A stretch of 64,000 nt of DNA from Cerioporus squamosus (GCA_022592435.1 JABYQS010000057.1:149359-213358); one strand, 5' to 3'; counted from the stretch's first letter, positions 34,150 to 45,707 are shown. A program made the numbers and translations. Notes: generated from the letters alone by a model not told the origin.

Positions 34150-35092
34150 TTACCAGTCACCCCCACCGCCGTCGAAGTCGTCGCCCTGGTCGTATCCCTG
34201 GTCGTAGCCCTGGTTGTAGCCTACACGACAGGTCAACATGCCTGGGTGACTCTCAAGCGCCACAAAGTAACTCACCAGCATCATACGCCTCTTCCCGTTC
34301 GTGGTCTTCGTGATCCTCGAATGCGTCCATAAGCAAGGCACCTCCGACGAGACCAGCTCCGCCTGATAAGATGCCAATCAGCGCTGCACGGGTACTCATC
34401 GGTCCGAGATACATACCAGCCAGGAGAGCCGTTCCCATGCCAGGGCCGGACTTCTTGGGAGGTGCCTGCTGCACGACTGCTGGCTGTGGACTGCTCGATC
34501 CAAACCAGCCTAGACCATTCACCCATCATGCATCAGCTTCTGCTCTTCTCTTCTCTTCCAGTACTTGGTATGTGACTACTCACCACGGTTCTCCTGGGGC
34601 GCGCCGTAGTAGCCGCCCTGTGGCGGGGGCGGGCTTCCATAGTAGCCAGGTCCGGGCGGGGGCGGGGAACTCCATTGTTGCGGGGGAGGCTGGCCGTAGC
34701 CCTGGTTGTAGCCACCTTGGGGCGGGTAAGGGCTGTAGCCACGGTTGTCATTCGGCGGAGGTGGCCCAGGAGGCGGGGCAAACCCGCTGGGAGGCGGCGC
34801 GGGAGGAGCGGGTCCGAGAGGATGCACCCAGGACGAGCGCGGTGGGTTCTCCACTGTGTTCACGTAGAACCTGATCTCAGACATGAGCACACCTGCATCG
34901 TCGGATCGCGAGGCTATGTACACACCAGGTCTTGTAGCTGGGCGACTTCAGTCAGAGACTCGCTCACGCCATCGCGAAGAGATGGGCTACTCACTTCTCG
35001 TCATATCGCTCTATCCAGCCAGGCGGCAGCGGTCGGGTGTCTGGATTTCGTGGAGGCCCGGTGGGGGGTGTGTACGGAGGCGGCTGGGACAT
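34150..35092 (-). CDS. WW-domain proline-rich protein with glycine-zipper-like segment
   Basis: Exons 35092-34995, 34937-34926 (12 nt), 34870-34584, 34509-34276 and 34220-34150 splice in phase. The WW domain is rebuilt only with the micro-exon: PLPPGWIERYDE, then NYKTW, then FYVNTVENPPRSSW. It is followed by a P/G/Y/Q-rich tail and a glycine-rich hydrophobic segment (MGTALLAGMYLGPMSTRAAL, then IGILSGGAGLVGGALLMDAF). It ends with a GYDQ repeat and GDDFDGGGGDW. The role is unknown. WW domains bind proline motifs, and the glycine-rich hydrophobic segment suggests membrane association or oligomerisation. Retaining the first intron would stop translation at once. Confidence 0.82.
34926..34937 (-). 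other. 12-nt micro-exon of the WW-domain gene
   Basis: Reading the minus strand, cgcccag precedes CTACAAGACCTG, which is followed by gtgtgt. The flanking introns are 57 nt (34994-34938) and 55 nt (34925-34871). With it the domain reads DENYKTWFYVNT. Without it the frame is kept but NYKTW collapses to a single K. Confidence 0.8.
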
Positions 35093-35154
35093 CGATGGAG
35101 AGCTGAGATAAAGTGTAGTGGAGGGAAGAGCGGACGGATTGTCGCTGACTGAAG

Positions 35155-35162
35155 TATATATA
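35155..35162 (-). promoter_or_regulatory. TATA box of the WW-domain gene
   Basis: TATATATA lies 63 bp upstream of the minus-strand start at 35092. Confidence 0.5.
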
Positions 35163-35845
35163 GGCTCGGCACTTGGGCCCCGGATATGTCCCTTACACCC
35201 GGGTCAATACCACTGCAGCTGCGCAACTGACTTAAGTACGCTTATGCCCTTATTACTGGAGAAGCTGCCCACATACATACGTACAACTGTGCAAGCACGG
35301 CAGCTGAGCGATACCGCGTTGGCTGTACACGGGGCATTGCCATGCGCAGACGCGTGGCAGTTGCGCAATTGTGCGTAAGCACATCGAGTAACAGGACACA
35401 ATATCCCGCTGAGGCTCATGAGGTAGCATGTTCTGGATACGATGATAGTAAGTAATTGACTTGGTACTTCCAAAGACTACTACTATGGCGCAGGATGGAC
35501 ACCAGGGAAGCAAGCAGAACAGCCTCGTGGGGCGGAGTATGTACCTCCGCTCGTGTGGGCGTCATCTCACTTTCTCTGCTACGCCCACCTGCATCCTTCC
35601 CATGGTGACCCACAATTGACTCTGCATCCAGTCATACAGCAGTCGCATCGACAGATAAGCCTGCGCCCATGTTCGACCAGAGGGACCAAGAAACATGCAT
35701 AAGACCACGGGCGCGGCGATGGAGAGGAATATTACAGGCAAGTAGCACTACTATCCTACTTTGAAGTTCGTGTCAACACCCAGTACGCGGGGCGTGGGGC
35801 GCAATACATATCAAGACATAGCCCATAGAAGAGATGCGAACATGA
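35163..35845. other. Intergenic, no gene seen
   Basis: Between the WW-domain promoter and the 3' end of the HMG-box gene. Imperfect copies of a GCAGYTGCGCAAYTG phrase occur near 35215 and 35357. No coding signal. Confidence 0.35.
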
Positions 35846-36828
35846 TCAGGCCTTGGCTTTCTTATGCTTCTTCTCCTTCTTGCCCTCCTCCTTCGCAGGG
35901 GTAGGGGCGGCGACCTCCTTCTTCGCCTTCTTGGGCGCGGGCGGAGGTGTTGTCTCATCGCCAGAACTGGCGTCGGGGGAGCCAGAAGACGCTTCTTCAT
36001 CGTCGTCCTCTTCCTCCGACGTATCGGTCGCGGCGGCGACGGGCGCGGCAGCGACAGGGATGGGGTTAGGAGCTATGAGAGCAGCGGCTGCCTACGATTT
36101 CAGCAATCTGGTGAGTCCCCATATCGCGAAGGAGCGGCGCGAGGAGACTCACAGGAACAGCTGCCATGACCGGGACGGGGGCCTCTCCCGTCTTGCCCGA
36201 CTCGTACACTGCCTTCTGCGCGAGCCACTTGTCCTTCGCGGCTCTGTTGCGTCGCTCGTATTCCTACAAGAGCGTCGAACTGCAGCTCTTCCGACCACTG
36301 AACAAGAACGTACGTCTTTCTGCTCCTGCGGCATCTCCGACCACTTCTTCGCGATAGCGCCCAGCAGCTCATTGTTGCGCAACCCGGGATTCTGTGCCTT
36401 CAGCTCGCTGCGCACTTCGTTCTGGAACAGCAAGTACGACGAAGGGGGACGCTTGGGAGCGTTCGGGTCCTTGATCTTCTTGACCTTCCTCTTCCCGTCC
36501 GCGTCGTCGCCGCCGCGCGACTTGCGCTTCTTCCCGTGCTCGTCCTGCGCGATCGGCATAGGGGGCATGACCGGCATATGGTACTGTCCGTTCGGGAGTT
36601 GAGGGAACGCGACAGGGTTTGTACCGCCATAAGTTAACGAGTTGAGCATCTGGTCGGCCGCTGCCGCCGCCTCCCTCATGGAGTTCGCGATATGGGTGAT
36701 GCTACCTATGAGCTACGCGCGAGCACGTTGAATGAACGTCGACGACGGTGACGACGACGGCGACGACGACGAACCTGCAACCTTTGGTACTCGAGCTGGT
36801 TTTGCATTTCGGGGTTCATGTTTGACAT
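35846..36828 (-). CDS. HMG-box DNA-binding protein
   Basis: A chromatin-associated protein. Exon 1 starts at 36828 (MSNMNPEMQNQLEYQRLQ), followed by an intron rich in GTCGTC. The main exon has a basic nuclear-localisation-like stretch (GKKRKSRGGDDADGKRK) and the HMG box: KDPNAPKRPPSSYLLFQNEV, then LGAIAKKWSEMPQEQKD, then after an intron EYERRNRAAKDKWLAQKAVY. The final exon is acidic and then K-rich (SEEEDDDEEASSGSPDASSG, ending EKKHKKAKA), like HMG proteins with charged tails. The single box preceded by an extended N-terminus resembles fungal Nhp6/Nhp10-type proteins, but the exact orthologue is not claimed. Confidence 0.88.
36734..36775. repeat. GAC/GTC triplet-rich tract in an HMG-gene intron
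   Basis: An imperfect CGACGA-type repeat fills the 5' half of intron 1 of the HMG-box gene, directly after the donor site. Confidence 0.6.
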
Positions 36829-37507
36829 ATTATGCGCAGCGGAAGGTAATACCGAGTTTGTATTCCCGGAACGACGCGTCTCGTTTACGGGAGTAAGCAG
36901 AGGTTGAAAAGGGGGGTAAAGGGAGGTTGCAAACTTTGTTGATGAAGTAGTGACACGGCTAGGCGTTGCGCTTGTTTGGTTGAATTGATTGTTTGCAACC
37001 TTACCAATCCCATTAGTCCTTTTGTTATGTGTAGTACCCCGGATAGACTGACTTGGCGCTTAGTGTTGTTGTCCCGAGCAGGCTGGAGCCTATTGTTTCT
37101 CTATAGCCTCTTTCAACCAACCAGACAGCGCACAAAGAAAAGTAACACGCTTTGCCTGAATATGAATTATAGTAGAGGTTCTGCCAAGTGGACGGGACGA
37201 CATGTATCTGTGTGGCCAGACTGAGACCTTGCTGAGACCACAAAGACTTTAAATCGTGGGAACCAGCGCCTGATCTGGCTAGGGGAGGAGTTCAAAGCGG
37301 AGACCGAAAGCCCGACTCTCAGCCTGACCTCTGACCACGACCACGACCGCAACGGGCGGCGAGCATCGCACTGACAGTCCTAGCAAGGTGACGGACGGTC
37401 GCCTGCTGCTCTCTTGTCCTTCATTCTGTCCTGCTGTGCCCAGAATAAGCCCGTAGTTTTGCAGTAATCGCCTGAGAGCGCCCTGTGCAAAAGAGTCGCG
37501 GTTGCGG
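36829..37507. promoter_or_regulatory. Divergent promoter region HMG / PNUTS
   Basis: 679 bp between two divergent starts. Both genes act in chromatin or transcription. No gene was seen within the region, and no definite factor site. Confidence 0.35.
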
Positions 37508-40500
37508 ATGGAATTTACGAATGCAGCAGCGTGGCTGCAAACACCACAAATACCCGACTTGCACGACGAAAGGACGTCGGCAACTCCGGACGACTGGAAG
37601 GAGCAGAATGCCAGCGTGCAGGGTGGCATAAACGACTTGCTCACCGACATCCCGGGTGAGCACGACCCTCTTAACGCCCGCAATCAGCGACGCGTTCTCC
37701 CCATGCTCATGCTCGTCTTCTCTCTCCAGTCACGAATCCGCCCTCGACATCCGTCAACTCTCCAGGCACCACCTTCTTCATCCCCCAGTTCTACCTCGCA
37801 GCCGCTGCCAACCCTTTCAACACCGTCCAGTATGGCGCCGGCTCGTGGCCGTCCACTCCCGCCCAGCAACTCCCTCTCTCGAGCTACTCCTCCCTGAATG
37901 GTGCCACAAGTACCTCCTCACATTCACAGTCGCAGTCTCAACAGTCGAACTCCATGGTTATCGAGTGCGTGGCACGTTCTCGCGCCCAGTCCCTGTTCTG
38001 ACCACACAGCATTAGCCCGGCGCTGACGACGATGAATGGCTCGGCCTCTAGCCCTCCACCACAGTATCAGCAATCCTCATTCATCTCACAGCAACCCCAA
38101 GCCCGCATCCAATACCCTTATCAGCAATCGCATCAGCCCGCACTATCCATTAATCCCTCATTTGTACACAACAACGCCTCGCATTTCCAGCAATCGCAAC
38201 AGCATCACATTTCTCTCCCTCGACATCATTCACATTCTCCGCCGCAACCTCAGCAGCAAGGTACATTATCTCCTTTCGTCTTGCATTCACCGACAAGCAC
38301 CTTCTACACGAACATCTCGCCATCTTCGTTCTATGGTCATCCCGTGCAACCCCAAGCCGGTCCTTCTTCATCTCAACCTCCGACCCCACAACCGGTGCAA
38401 CAGGCGTCTCCACCTGCTCCCGCTCCTGCTCCTCAGCCGAACAAGCCTACTGCAGAGCAGAAGAAGGCTCAGTTGGCCCGCGATGTGAAGCCCCTCATCC
38501 AGCCGAACTCCTTTACTGGTGCTGGTGCCGTCTCGCAGCTCGTCGACATCATAGATGATTATGGCATTGCGGAGGTCGAGGCCGCGACTAGACTCGAGAT
38601 CTTGACCAAGATCAGGGATAATGCCGGAAATCATTATTTCCGCGCCTGGGTCGACAACGCGATCGCCATGGACATTGTCAGAGAATGGCTCAAGCTCGCG
38701 TTCTCGGGGAGGACCGATCCACAAATGGTCGAGACAATAATGCCCATCTTACACGTGAGTGGCTTAACGACGTATGGCTTAGCGAGTTCTTATGACGCCG
38801 CTATAGATCATCGACCGTCTCCCGCTTACGATCGAGAAGTTGAAGTTGTCGAAGCTCGGCAGGCTGATCATGAAGCTGATGAAAGACCCTCCTAGTCCCG
38901 GTGAGTCGCGTTTCTGCTGTCAAGATGTGAACACGTTTTCTTCGTTTCCTTTGGCCACCGCAAGTGCTACGATAAATCCTCGATTGTGGACCGAGGTTTA
39001 GACCTGTTGTAAGGTCTACGTCAGACAGCGATCCAACCAAAGGACTGAAGAACATATCCTCATTCGCCCCGTCAACGGCGGGTAGCACTTCCGGGTGGCA
39101 CTGTGGTGCGGTCTTAGTCTCGGTACCTAACTTGCGCAGCAGTGTCGTAGCATCGCTTTACTGCACGTCAGGACATGCCTATGACGTCCGTGATAACAGT
39201 TGCGGGTGAATTGTGCTCGCACGACCTCATGCCGAACTTTCCGCCTTAGACGTTAACCGGGAGTCTGCCGTACAATGTATCTAACTACTGTTTTTGCATG
39301 TGCGTCAAACGAAAACAATCAGCGATCAAGGACATGGCGTCGAATCTCGAACGAAAATGGAGAAAGATGCTCAATGACGAGGTGTCCGAGAAGATGGATA
39401 CCGAAAACGGCGAGGGTGAGTCATGTCAGTCCGCGGTCCCATGCCCTCGGCTATTGACGCGAATAACGACGCCGACCACCAGATGCGAAGGGCAAGAAGC
39501 GGAGAGCGGAGAGCGCGACAGCGAAGGGGGCTCCCCCAGCCAAGAAGGCTGCCGTGTCAAGTGCGAGTACGACGACCCCCAGGGCTGTCCCGGTCAAGAA
39601 GGAGACGAAGCCTGTGGTAAAGGACGCGAAGTCAGACTCCTCCTTCTTCTCGAAACCCAAACCGACGAAGAAGGAGATGCCTAGCTTCAAGAAGAACCCT
39701 CCTGCGCCAGCTGCGCCTGTGAAGAAGGAGGCAGCAGATCCGGGCATCGCGCAGCCGTCGTCGTTCAACCCGTTCGAAGAGCTGCTCAAGTCGATTGGTC
39801 CTTCGGCAACTGCGTCGACATCTACACCACCTCCTGGGCCACCCGCCGGCCCATCTGCTGCGCCGTCCACTTCCAACGCCAGCCTGTCCACATCCGGGTC
39901 TTCCGGGCTGAACAAGATGGGAAAGCCCAAGAAGTCAGTGATGTGGGCACCAGACGGGAAGCTCGAGCAGGTCAAGTGGATTGAGCGTGCTGTCTATGAT
40001 GACGATCCTGCCACTGTCAGCATTTCCTGCTCATATCAGTCTATGTACTGTGTGTTAATTAGAGGCCATATGGCTACGCTACACAGGGCTCGCATCCGAC
40101 ACATAACATCCGCGACCTCGATCGAGACGAGGGTGCGGCGCTGCACGCACACCTATTCGACGAACAGATCGAGTGGGCAGAGCCACAACGTGAGCACGCA
40201 ACTGCATCGTGTCCGTGGTCCCGTGACTGACGCCGGCCGTAATGTCCCAGCGCTGGAAATGCCCCCGGACCTCCAGATTCCACCACGAGGCGGCCAGAGC
40301 ACAGAACGTGCGGCTCAGGAGGAGCGCGAGCAGAGCGCGTTGGTCGTCCTGTACAGCTCGCCCGCGCAGATCCCGGACAGCCCCGCCGAGCCCCCGACGC
40401 AGATCCCGGAGGAGCAGGTCGACGAGAGCGTGTGTATCATGCTCACAGGGCCCGAGGTCGATGGGGTGTTCTGGCAGGGTGGCGCGCCTGCGATCGTCGA

Positions 40501-41086
40501 CACGGTGAGACCGTCTGCGTCGGTCGCCGAGCTCGTCGGGCAGCTCGCGGCGGCCGCGCCCGACGTGGTGATGGGCGACGCGTCGCAGGCGCAGGCAGCG
40601 ATGCCTAACCTGTACGGCAACCTCAACGGCATCAATGTCGAGCAGCTGCAGCAGCTCATGCAGCACGCGCAAGCACTTAACCAAGGCCCATTCGCGGGCG
40701 CGCCTTCGCAGCCGGACCCCAGCCAGGGCTGGGTGTCAGGGAACCAGTACTCGGAATATGACCGTGGCTACCACGAGAACGGCGCCGGGCGCGGCGGCGT
40801 CGGCGGCGGCCCCGGAGATCCGAACCGGCGATGGAACGAGGAGGCGCAGGGCTGGGGCCCCGATCGCGGCGGGCGTGGCCGGGGCGGCGGTCGCGGTGGG
40901 CGGGGGGCAGGCCGGGGCCGCGGAGACGGCTTTAGAAGTACAAAACGAAAACCATGCAGTTTCTTTCAGGCTGGAAGGCGAGCACTTGAATTTGCGTGGA
41001 AGCCCGAAACAGGAAAGCTGATGCAGATGCTTCACAGATGCCGATATGGAGATCAGTGCGACTTCAGCCACGAAATTCCCTATTGA
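37508..41086 (+). CDS. PNUTS-like PP1 regulatory subunit (PPP1R10/Ppn1 type)
   Basis: PNUTS-type proteins bring PP1 to the cleavage/polyadenylation and transcription-termination machinery. The start is at 37508 (MEFTNAAAWLQTPQIPDLHD). After a Q/P/S-rich stretch comes a TFIIS N-terminal domain: DIIDDYGIAEVEAATRLEIL, then FRAWVDNAIAMDIVREWLKL, then IDRLPLTIEKLKLSKLGRLI. A basic linker follows, then an RVxF-type PP1 motif (KKSVMWAPDGKLEQVKW), an RGG region (GRGRGGGRGGRGAGRGRG) and a final C-x7-C-x5-C-x3-H zinc finger. The finger (PCSFFQAGR, then CRYGDQCDFSH) needs removal of a GC-AG intron at 40978-41037. The intron after 38900 is about 420 nt, far longer than the others. Confidence 0.85.
40978..41037 (+). 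other. In-frame GC-AG intron in the PNUTS zinc finger
   Basis: The donor is AAG/gcgagc and the acceptor cttcacag. The intron is 60 nt, open throughout and a multiple of three. Splicing gives AGRCRYGDQC. Retention inserts 20 residues between the first and second zinc-ligand cysteines. Confidence 0.7.
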
Positions 41087-41556
41087 CCGCCGCCTGACTT
41101 GCTGGCGGATTCGTTCGTGTGTATCTTATTCAGCTACGTTCTATTCATGCTATGCGCGTATGGTCCATGCCTCGAAGACTTTCTTGCAATACGTGTTGCA
41201 TGTGCAGTATGTGGGAAGACAGGGGAAGACGTAACATCGACAGGCGCTCAAACAATGTTCCAAGGCTGTGGGCCGCTTATCTAAGTTTGTCCTCCTAGAT
41301 CATCACGTCCTGTTCAGGATTTTATACCTGTTCCGTCCATCGCGACAGCTCCCAGCTTGAGACGTTTCCCTTGGTACTGATTACGAGTGTACGATTAGAA
41401 AATCCTTGTTGACCACGAACTGACGTGCCAGCCAATATCTAATCCATAATTTATATGGCGGTGTGGCAGTGCGTCAGGCGTCTCCGGTCGTCTCAGGCTC
41501 GGGACGCGCAGCAGCAACACCTCCACCTCTTTGCTGAATCTAACCACAACCTTGCT
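41087..41556. other. Intergenic PNUTS / ARL2
   Basis: 3' flank of PNUTS and promoter of ARL2. No gene was recognised. Confidence 0.35.
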
Positions 41557-42451
41557 ATGGGCCTGCTGACGATCATCCGGAAGAACAGGCAGAAGGAGAA
41601 AGAGATGCGAATCCTGTTCCTGTAGGCGCGGAGCTTAGCATATATTCATGTCCCACATTGACAGTTGACGTCCAGCGGCCTCGACAACGCCGGAAAGACG
41701 ACGATCTTGAAGAAACTTAACGGAGAGGACATCATGGGTATCAGTCCTACCCTCGGGTTCAACATCAAGACGTTCGTGCATGGCAAGTGAGAATATCACC
41801 CTCCACGGACAACAGACAGAGATTGACGTGCTTACTTCTGTACAGATACACCCTGAACATATGTAAAGTGCCTCTCGTTGGCCACGGTGTTTCCGTAGAT
41901 AACGAGCCTTGAGAATAGGGGATGTCGGCGGGCAGCGCACACTTCGGCCCTACTGGAGAAATTACTTCGAGCAGACAGACGCGCTTGTTTGGGTCGTCGA
42001 CTCCGGCGATCGTATGCGCATGCAGGACTGTAAAGAAGAGCTACACAGCCTCCTTCTCGAAGATGTGAGCTCCCGCGCTCGCTTGGAAAGTACAAGTGCT
42101 CACAGATGGACAGAGATTGGCAGGGGCATCTCTGTTGATATTCGCGAACAAGCAAGACATTCAGGGCTCCATGTCAAGCGCCGAGATCCGCGATGTCAGT
42201 TCTTTGCCTGCTAAGATCGTTGCATGGCTAACGAGCATATTCTTCAGGCTCTAGATCTCCCGTCGATCAAGTCGCACCAGTGGCGGATATTGCCGTGCAG
42301 CGCGGTGACCGGTCAGAACCTTGTCGAAGGACTGGACTGGGTCGTCGGGGACGTCGCGAACCGAATTTACTACTCCTCGACAGCCGAGGCAACAGACCGA
42401 TGGCAATCTGGAGGTTCGGTGAAAACAAGCAATGCAATCATAGCGTCGTAA
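41557..42451 (+). CDS. ARL2: ADP-ribosylation factor-like GTPase 2
   Basis: This small GTPase acts in tubulin folding with cofactor D and in mitochondrial and ciliary-type trafficking in other eukaryotes. It begins [20 protein letters not shown] at 41557. The G motifs are assembled from six exons: GLDNAGKTT (P-loop), [10 protein letters not shown] (switch I), a 17-nt micro-exon giving [18 protein letters not shown] (switch II with the catalytic Gln), [10 protein letters not shown] (G4) and LPCSAVTG (G5). The stop is at 42449-42451. The C-terminus after DVANRIYY is serine/threonine-rich and does not look like the usual ARL2 end, so a last intron may have been missed. OLE1 ends convergently 144 bp away. 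Confidence 0.92.
41846..41862 (+). other. 17-nt micro-exon of ARL2
   Basis: It lies between introns 41787-41845 (59 nt) and 41863-41918 (56 nt). It supplies the last base of K, the residues YTLNI, and the first base of the W in WDVGGQ. Confidence 0.82.
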
Positions 42452-42595
42452 TGGCATACATGGATACGTGTACAACAGGTAGCAGGGAGAGATACAAAGC
42501 GTCGGATGGTATCATGGAACTATACATCGCTCGCGACGATTGACTTGGTATAACGCAGGAAATGTCCGCCCAACATAAGCAACACAGCTTCAGCT

Positions 42596-44250
42596 TCAGC
42601 CCATCCGTTCCACAATTCTGAGTTTCTCCCCGGGAGAGATGGTTTTGACATGCTCTACACCGCCGTGCAAGACGCCAACCCGCATCATGGAGAGGAGCTA
42701 GTGCGGGACAACGTGCGATTCAGCGTCGCAGACTTACAAGCGCATCACGAAGCTACGTACGTTATGCGCCGCGTTCGAATGCTCGTAAACCCCACCGCAG
42801 AACGCAGCAGTAGCGTCCTTTCCGATCCGGGTGAGGATAAGGGATCGGCCGCCAGGGTGCTGGTCGACGAAGTCGCCAACGTCATGGATGAACCCCGATA
42901 CCATCACCAGAGGGCGCTCTCCCGCTTCCTTTGGACTTTGCGTCCCACGGAGAGACAGCATCGTCAGCTTCGGCGGGAGAGACAACCGGAAGCGGGATTA
43001 CTCACAGCTGTCCCAGCTGACCACCGGCAGGTCGCCGACGTGGACGGGCCACTGGATCGCGTCCTGGACCTTCTTGAGCTTCTTGAGCTTCATCGCGAGC
43101 TCGCCCTTGCTGATCTCGTTCTCAGGGAACACACGCAGGTGCGACGCGAGCCCAATCGCGCCGCATGTCGCGATGAACCACTTCGTCGGGTCGAACTGGT
43201 ACCATTTGACTGCATTGCGGTAGTCCATCGGGAACTGGTGATGGAAGTTGTGATATCCCTCGCCCATCGTGAGGAGCGCTGCACCACACACAGAGGTCAG
43301 TTCAGAAGATCGCTCTCGCGACACGGAACCGGAGCCGCACGAAGCGAAGCAGGCGCACTCAGCACTGTCGTGCCGTACTCACCGGAGAAGAAGTGGTCCC
43401 GCGCAGACTTCCTGTCGTCAAAGGGACTCTCCCCAAAGTAATGCGCAATAGAGTTGATGCAGAACGTGGACTGAAATATACCCGGGTCAGCTGAGTGCAT
43501 CCATTGCAACGCGGCAGACCTGAGAAAAATAGACAAAACGTGCGCTTACGTGGTGGACGAACGTGATACGCCACATGGCGGCGTAGTAGAAACCTCCCCA
43601 CCAGTCTCCCCACCCCATGCCTGCGACGATCGCGGGCAGAGCGTAACCCACGACAGGGATGATCGCGAAGTACCACCGGTGCTGCCACTGGACGACTGTG
43701 TTCTTCCTCAAATCGCTGATGTCCGCAGGGCCTGGCTTCACCGCCGGCTTCATCAGCATCCACCCGACATGGCTGTAGAGTAGGCCGCGCTGAGCGTTGT
43801 ACGGATCCAGCGGAGTGTCCGTATAGCGGTGGTGGGAGCGGTGCCCTCGAGCCCACCAGAACACGGAACCTTGCACCGCGCTGGCGCCCATGAGGGCGAG
43901 AAGGTACTGCAACGGTCGGGAGGCATTGTACGACCGGTGGGACCATAGCCGGTGGTATCCTGCGAGAAGTCCGTTCTCATGTGTGCTTCCTGACAGGCAA
44001 GGACATACGCACCCGCAGTAATGCCTACCGCCCATCCCGTTAGCCTAAGTGTCTCACGTACGTGTCGCAGAGGAGAGCACTTACCTAGCATGGAAATGAC
44101 GTAGTACAGGATCGACCACAACAGGGTTTGCGGCTGCAGGGGGGTAGTGCGGAGGCCATACATGCCGATGGCGGGTGTAATAGTGAGCACCCCGAGATTG
44201 AACCATCTCACGCGGTGCAGCAAGCCGGGGAGCTTCTTCAGAGTCGACAT
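42596..44250 (-). CDS. OLE1: Acyl-CoA delta-9 desaturase with cytochrome b5 domain
   Basis: An ER membrane di-iron enzyme that makes oleoyl/palmitoleoyl-CoA. The start is at 44250 ([20 protein letters not shown]). The three histidine boxes are present: [22 protein letters not shown] and GEGYHNFHH. The C-terminal cytochrome b5 domain has [20 protein letters not shown] and YEHSNAAHN, the two heme-ligand regions. It ends [17 protein letters not shown] with the stop at 42596. A short exon restores [11 protein letters not shown] before the first box. The junction just before the b5 domain (43015-42960) could not be fixed. Length and fused b5 match fungal OLE1 proteins. Confidence 0.93.
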
Positions 44251-44558
44251 CTCGGGTGTACAACGGCGAGAAGGCAGGGATAGGCCAAGAAGCGGGGGAA
44301 ACCAGAGAACGAGAGGTACGCCGCTCGCGGGCCCGAGGTAGGCAATCGCAGAGGCAATTCGTCCTTTGCGCACCCGGCAGGCTCGAGAGGGACCCGAAGA
44401 TATACCCGCTCGCAGCGCCCTTCTCTTGATGGATGCCACTTCTGCACTTCGCTAGCCACGCATCGAATTTCCAGCATGCGCGCCGGGACCCGCGAGACGG
44501 GCCTCGTTGAACTCCGATAAGGGGCGCAGCGGTCGCGAACGCCCCACGAAGCGTAGCA

Positions 44559-44966
44559 TCAGTACAATTCGCTCGCAGCCGGGCTCCATAAGCTTGCGTC
44601 AGGCCATGCGAGGCGACGGAGGTTTTCCGCAAAGGATCCGGAGGGAGGGCGTGGTGACATGAACGTCCGAAAGGGGTGAACATTCTCAGCAGGCTCCGGC
44701 TCTGGCAGGGGCAGGGGCCTGGAAGCGGGAAATCGGAAGTTACGTGTGGAGGCAATCTGGGATGGCCGGAAGCCCTTGAACGGGAAAAAAGGTACAAGGC
44801 GTGAGCTTCGAGATGCTCCAGACACTAAATCACGAACTTACGGCAAAGTAGGAACGCGTGGCTTGCCAGAAGCCGAAGGCAAGAAGGCCAGCACACTCAA
44901 CGTGAGTCCGGCTACGGAGGAAGTCGCAAGCGTCAGCAGAACTGCTGCAGGAAGAGATTGGGTCAT
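44559..44966 (-). CDS. Candidate small membrane protein, two exons
   Basis: The start at 44966 gives MTQSLPAAVLLTLATSSVAG followed by more hydrophobic residues, a signal or membrane segment. A consensus GTAAGT donor follows exon 1 (ends 44842). The nearest in-phase acceptor, after a short 36-nt intron, leads to a proline-rich tail (FRFPASRPLPLPEPEP) ending PAASELY at 44559. No family was recognised. The short intron and lack of homology keep confidence modest. This could instead be leader sequence of the OLE1 transcript just downstream. Confidence 0.35.
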
Positions 44967-45707
44967 AGTATCGATAGGAGTTTAGCGAAGCACCTCTATG
45001 GGAATGCCGGTATTCCAGGGAGGGCCACGACGCAACGCTCTGCGTGATTGAAGGATGATTGCCGGAAGGAAGCACAGGGTGCGCAAGTGGGAGAGGTTGT
45101 GCGTATCCGCCACCTTCATATACCTAGACGGTTCCGAATATGGGGAGATGACATGGATACGTCTCCCAACATCCCGAGGCTCTCACGGAGTTAGAAGGGC
45201 GGGTCTGGCCCTGTCTGGCCGCTGAATATCGACAGACTCAGGTTGACGCAGGCGGTGGACATCCATTGAGGTTCGGGAATGCCGGACTGACCGCACATAG
45301 CAAAGAGCGTGTCAGTCCAAGTCGAGCAACGCTTCTCCATCCGATAAACGAAGCACGTACCATCGGCAGAGTTTCCCATTCCTTACCGAGCCACGCATGT
45401 TCACCTGTTCGGCTGTACAATCTTCCAGATAGCCAAGCGAGCATTCCAAGGTCTTCCGCAACACATCGTGCTCGATTATTACGTTGCATAGGGTGAGTAT
45501 AGGGTACATCTATGCAAATCAGTAGTGGCACGGGACAGCTAGCTGCCCGTCTGTACGTCTAAAAAGAGGTAGTAGAGGTAGTAATGCAACACTGGCACTC
45601 ACGCGGTATCAAGGATGGACCAGAGGAAGGGGAGCAGAATGCAGGCGCAGCATCGTGCCTCGACGACCCACCGCGGGCCCCCAGGTCGGGATGAGCGTCA
45701 GTCAAGG
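44967..45707. other. Intergenic with unresolved minus-strand open frames
   Basis: Minus-strand frames at 45312-45509 and 45191-45379 read partly protein-like (TLCNVIIEHDVLRKTLECSL), but no start, family or splice pattern was convincing. Confidence 0.25.

Noticed and set aside
34180..34222. 15-bp direct repeats considered as a satellite
   Set aside because: They are coding repeats for the GYDQ units of the WW-domain protein.
42650..43441. A 263-codon plus-strand open frame
   Set aside because: It is antisense to the OLE1 exons that contain the histidine box and heme-binding motifs, so it is a shadow.
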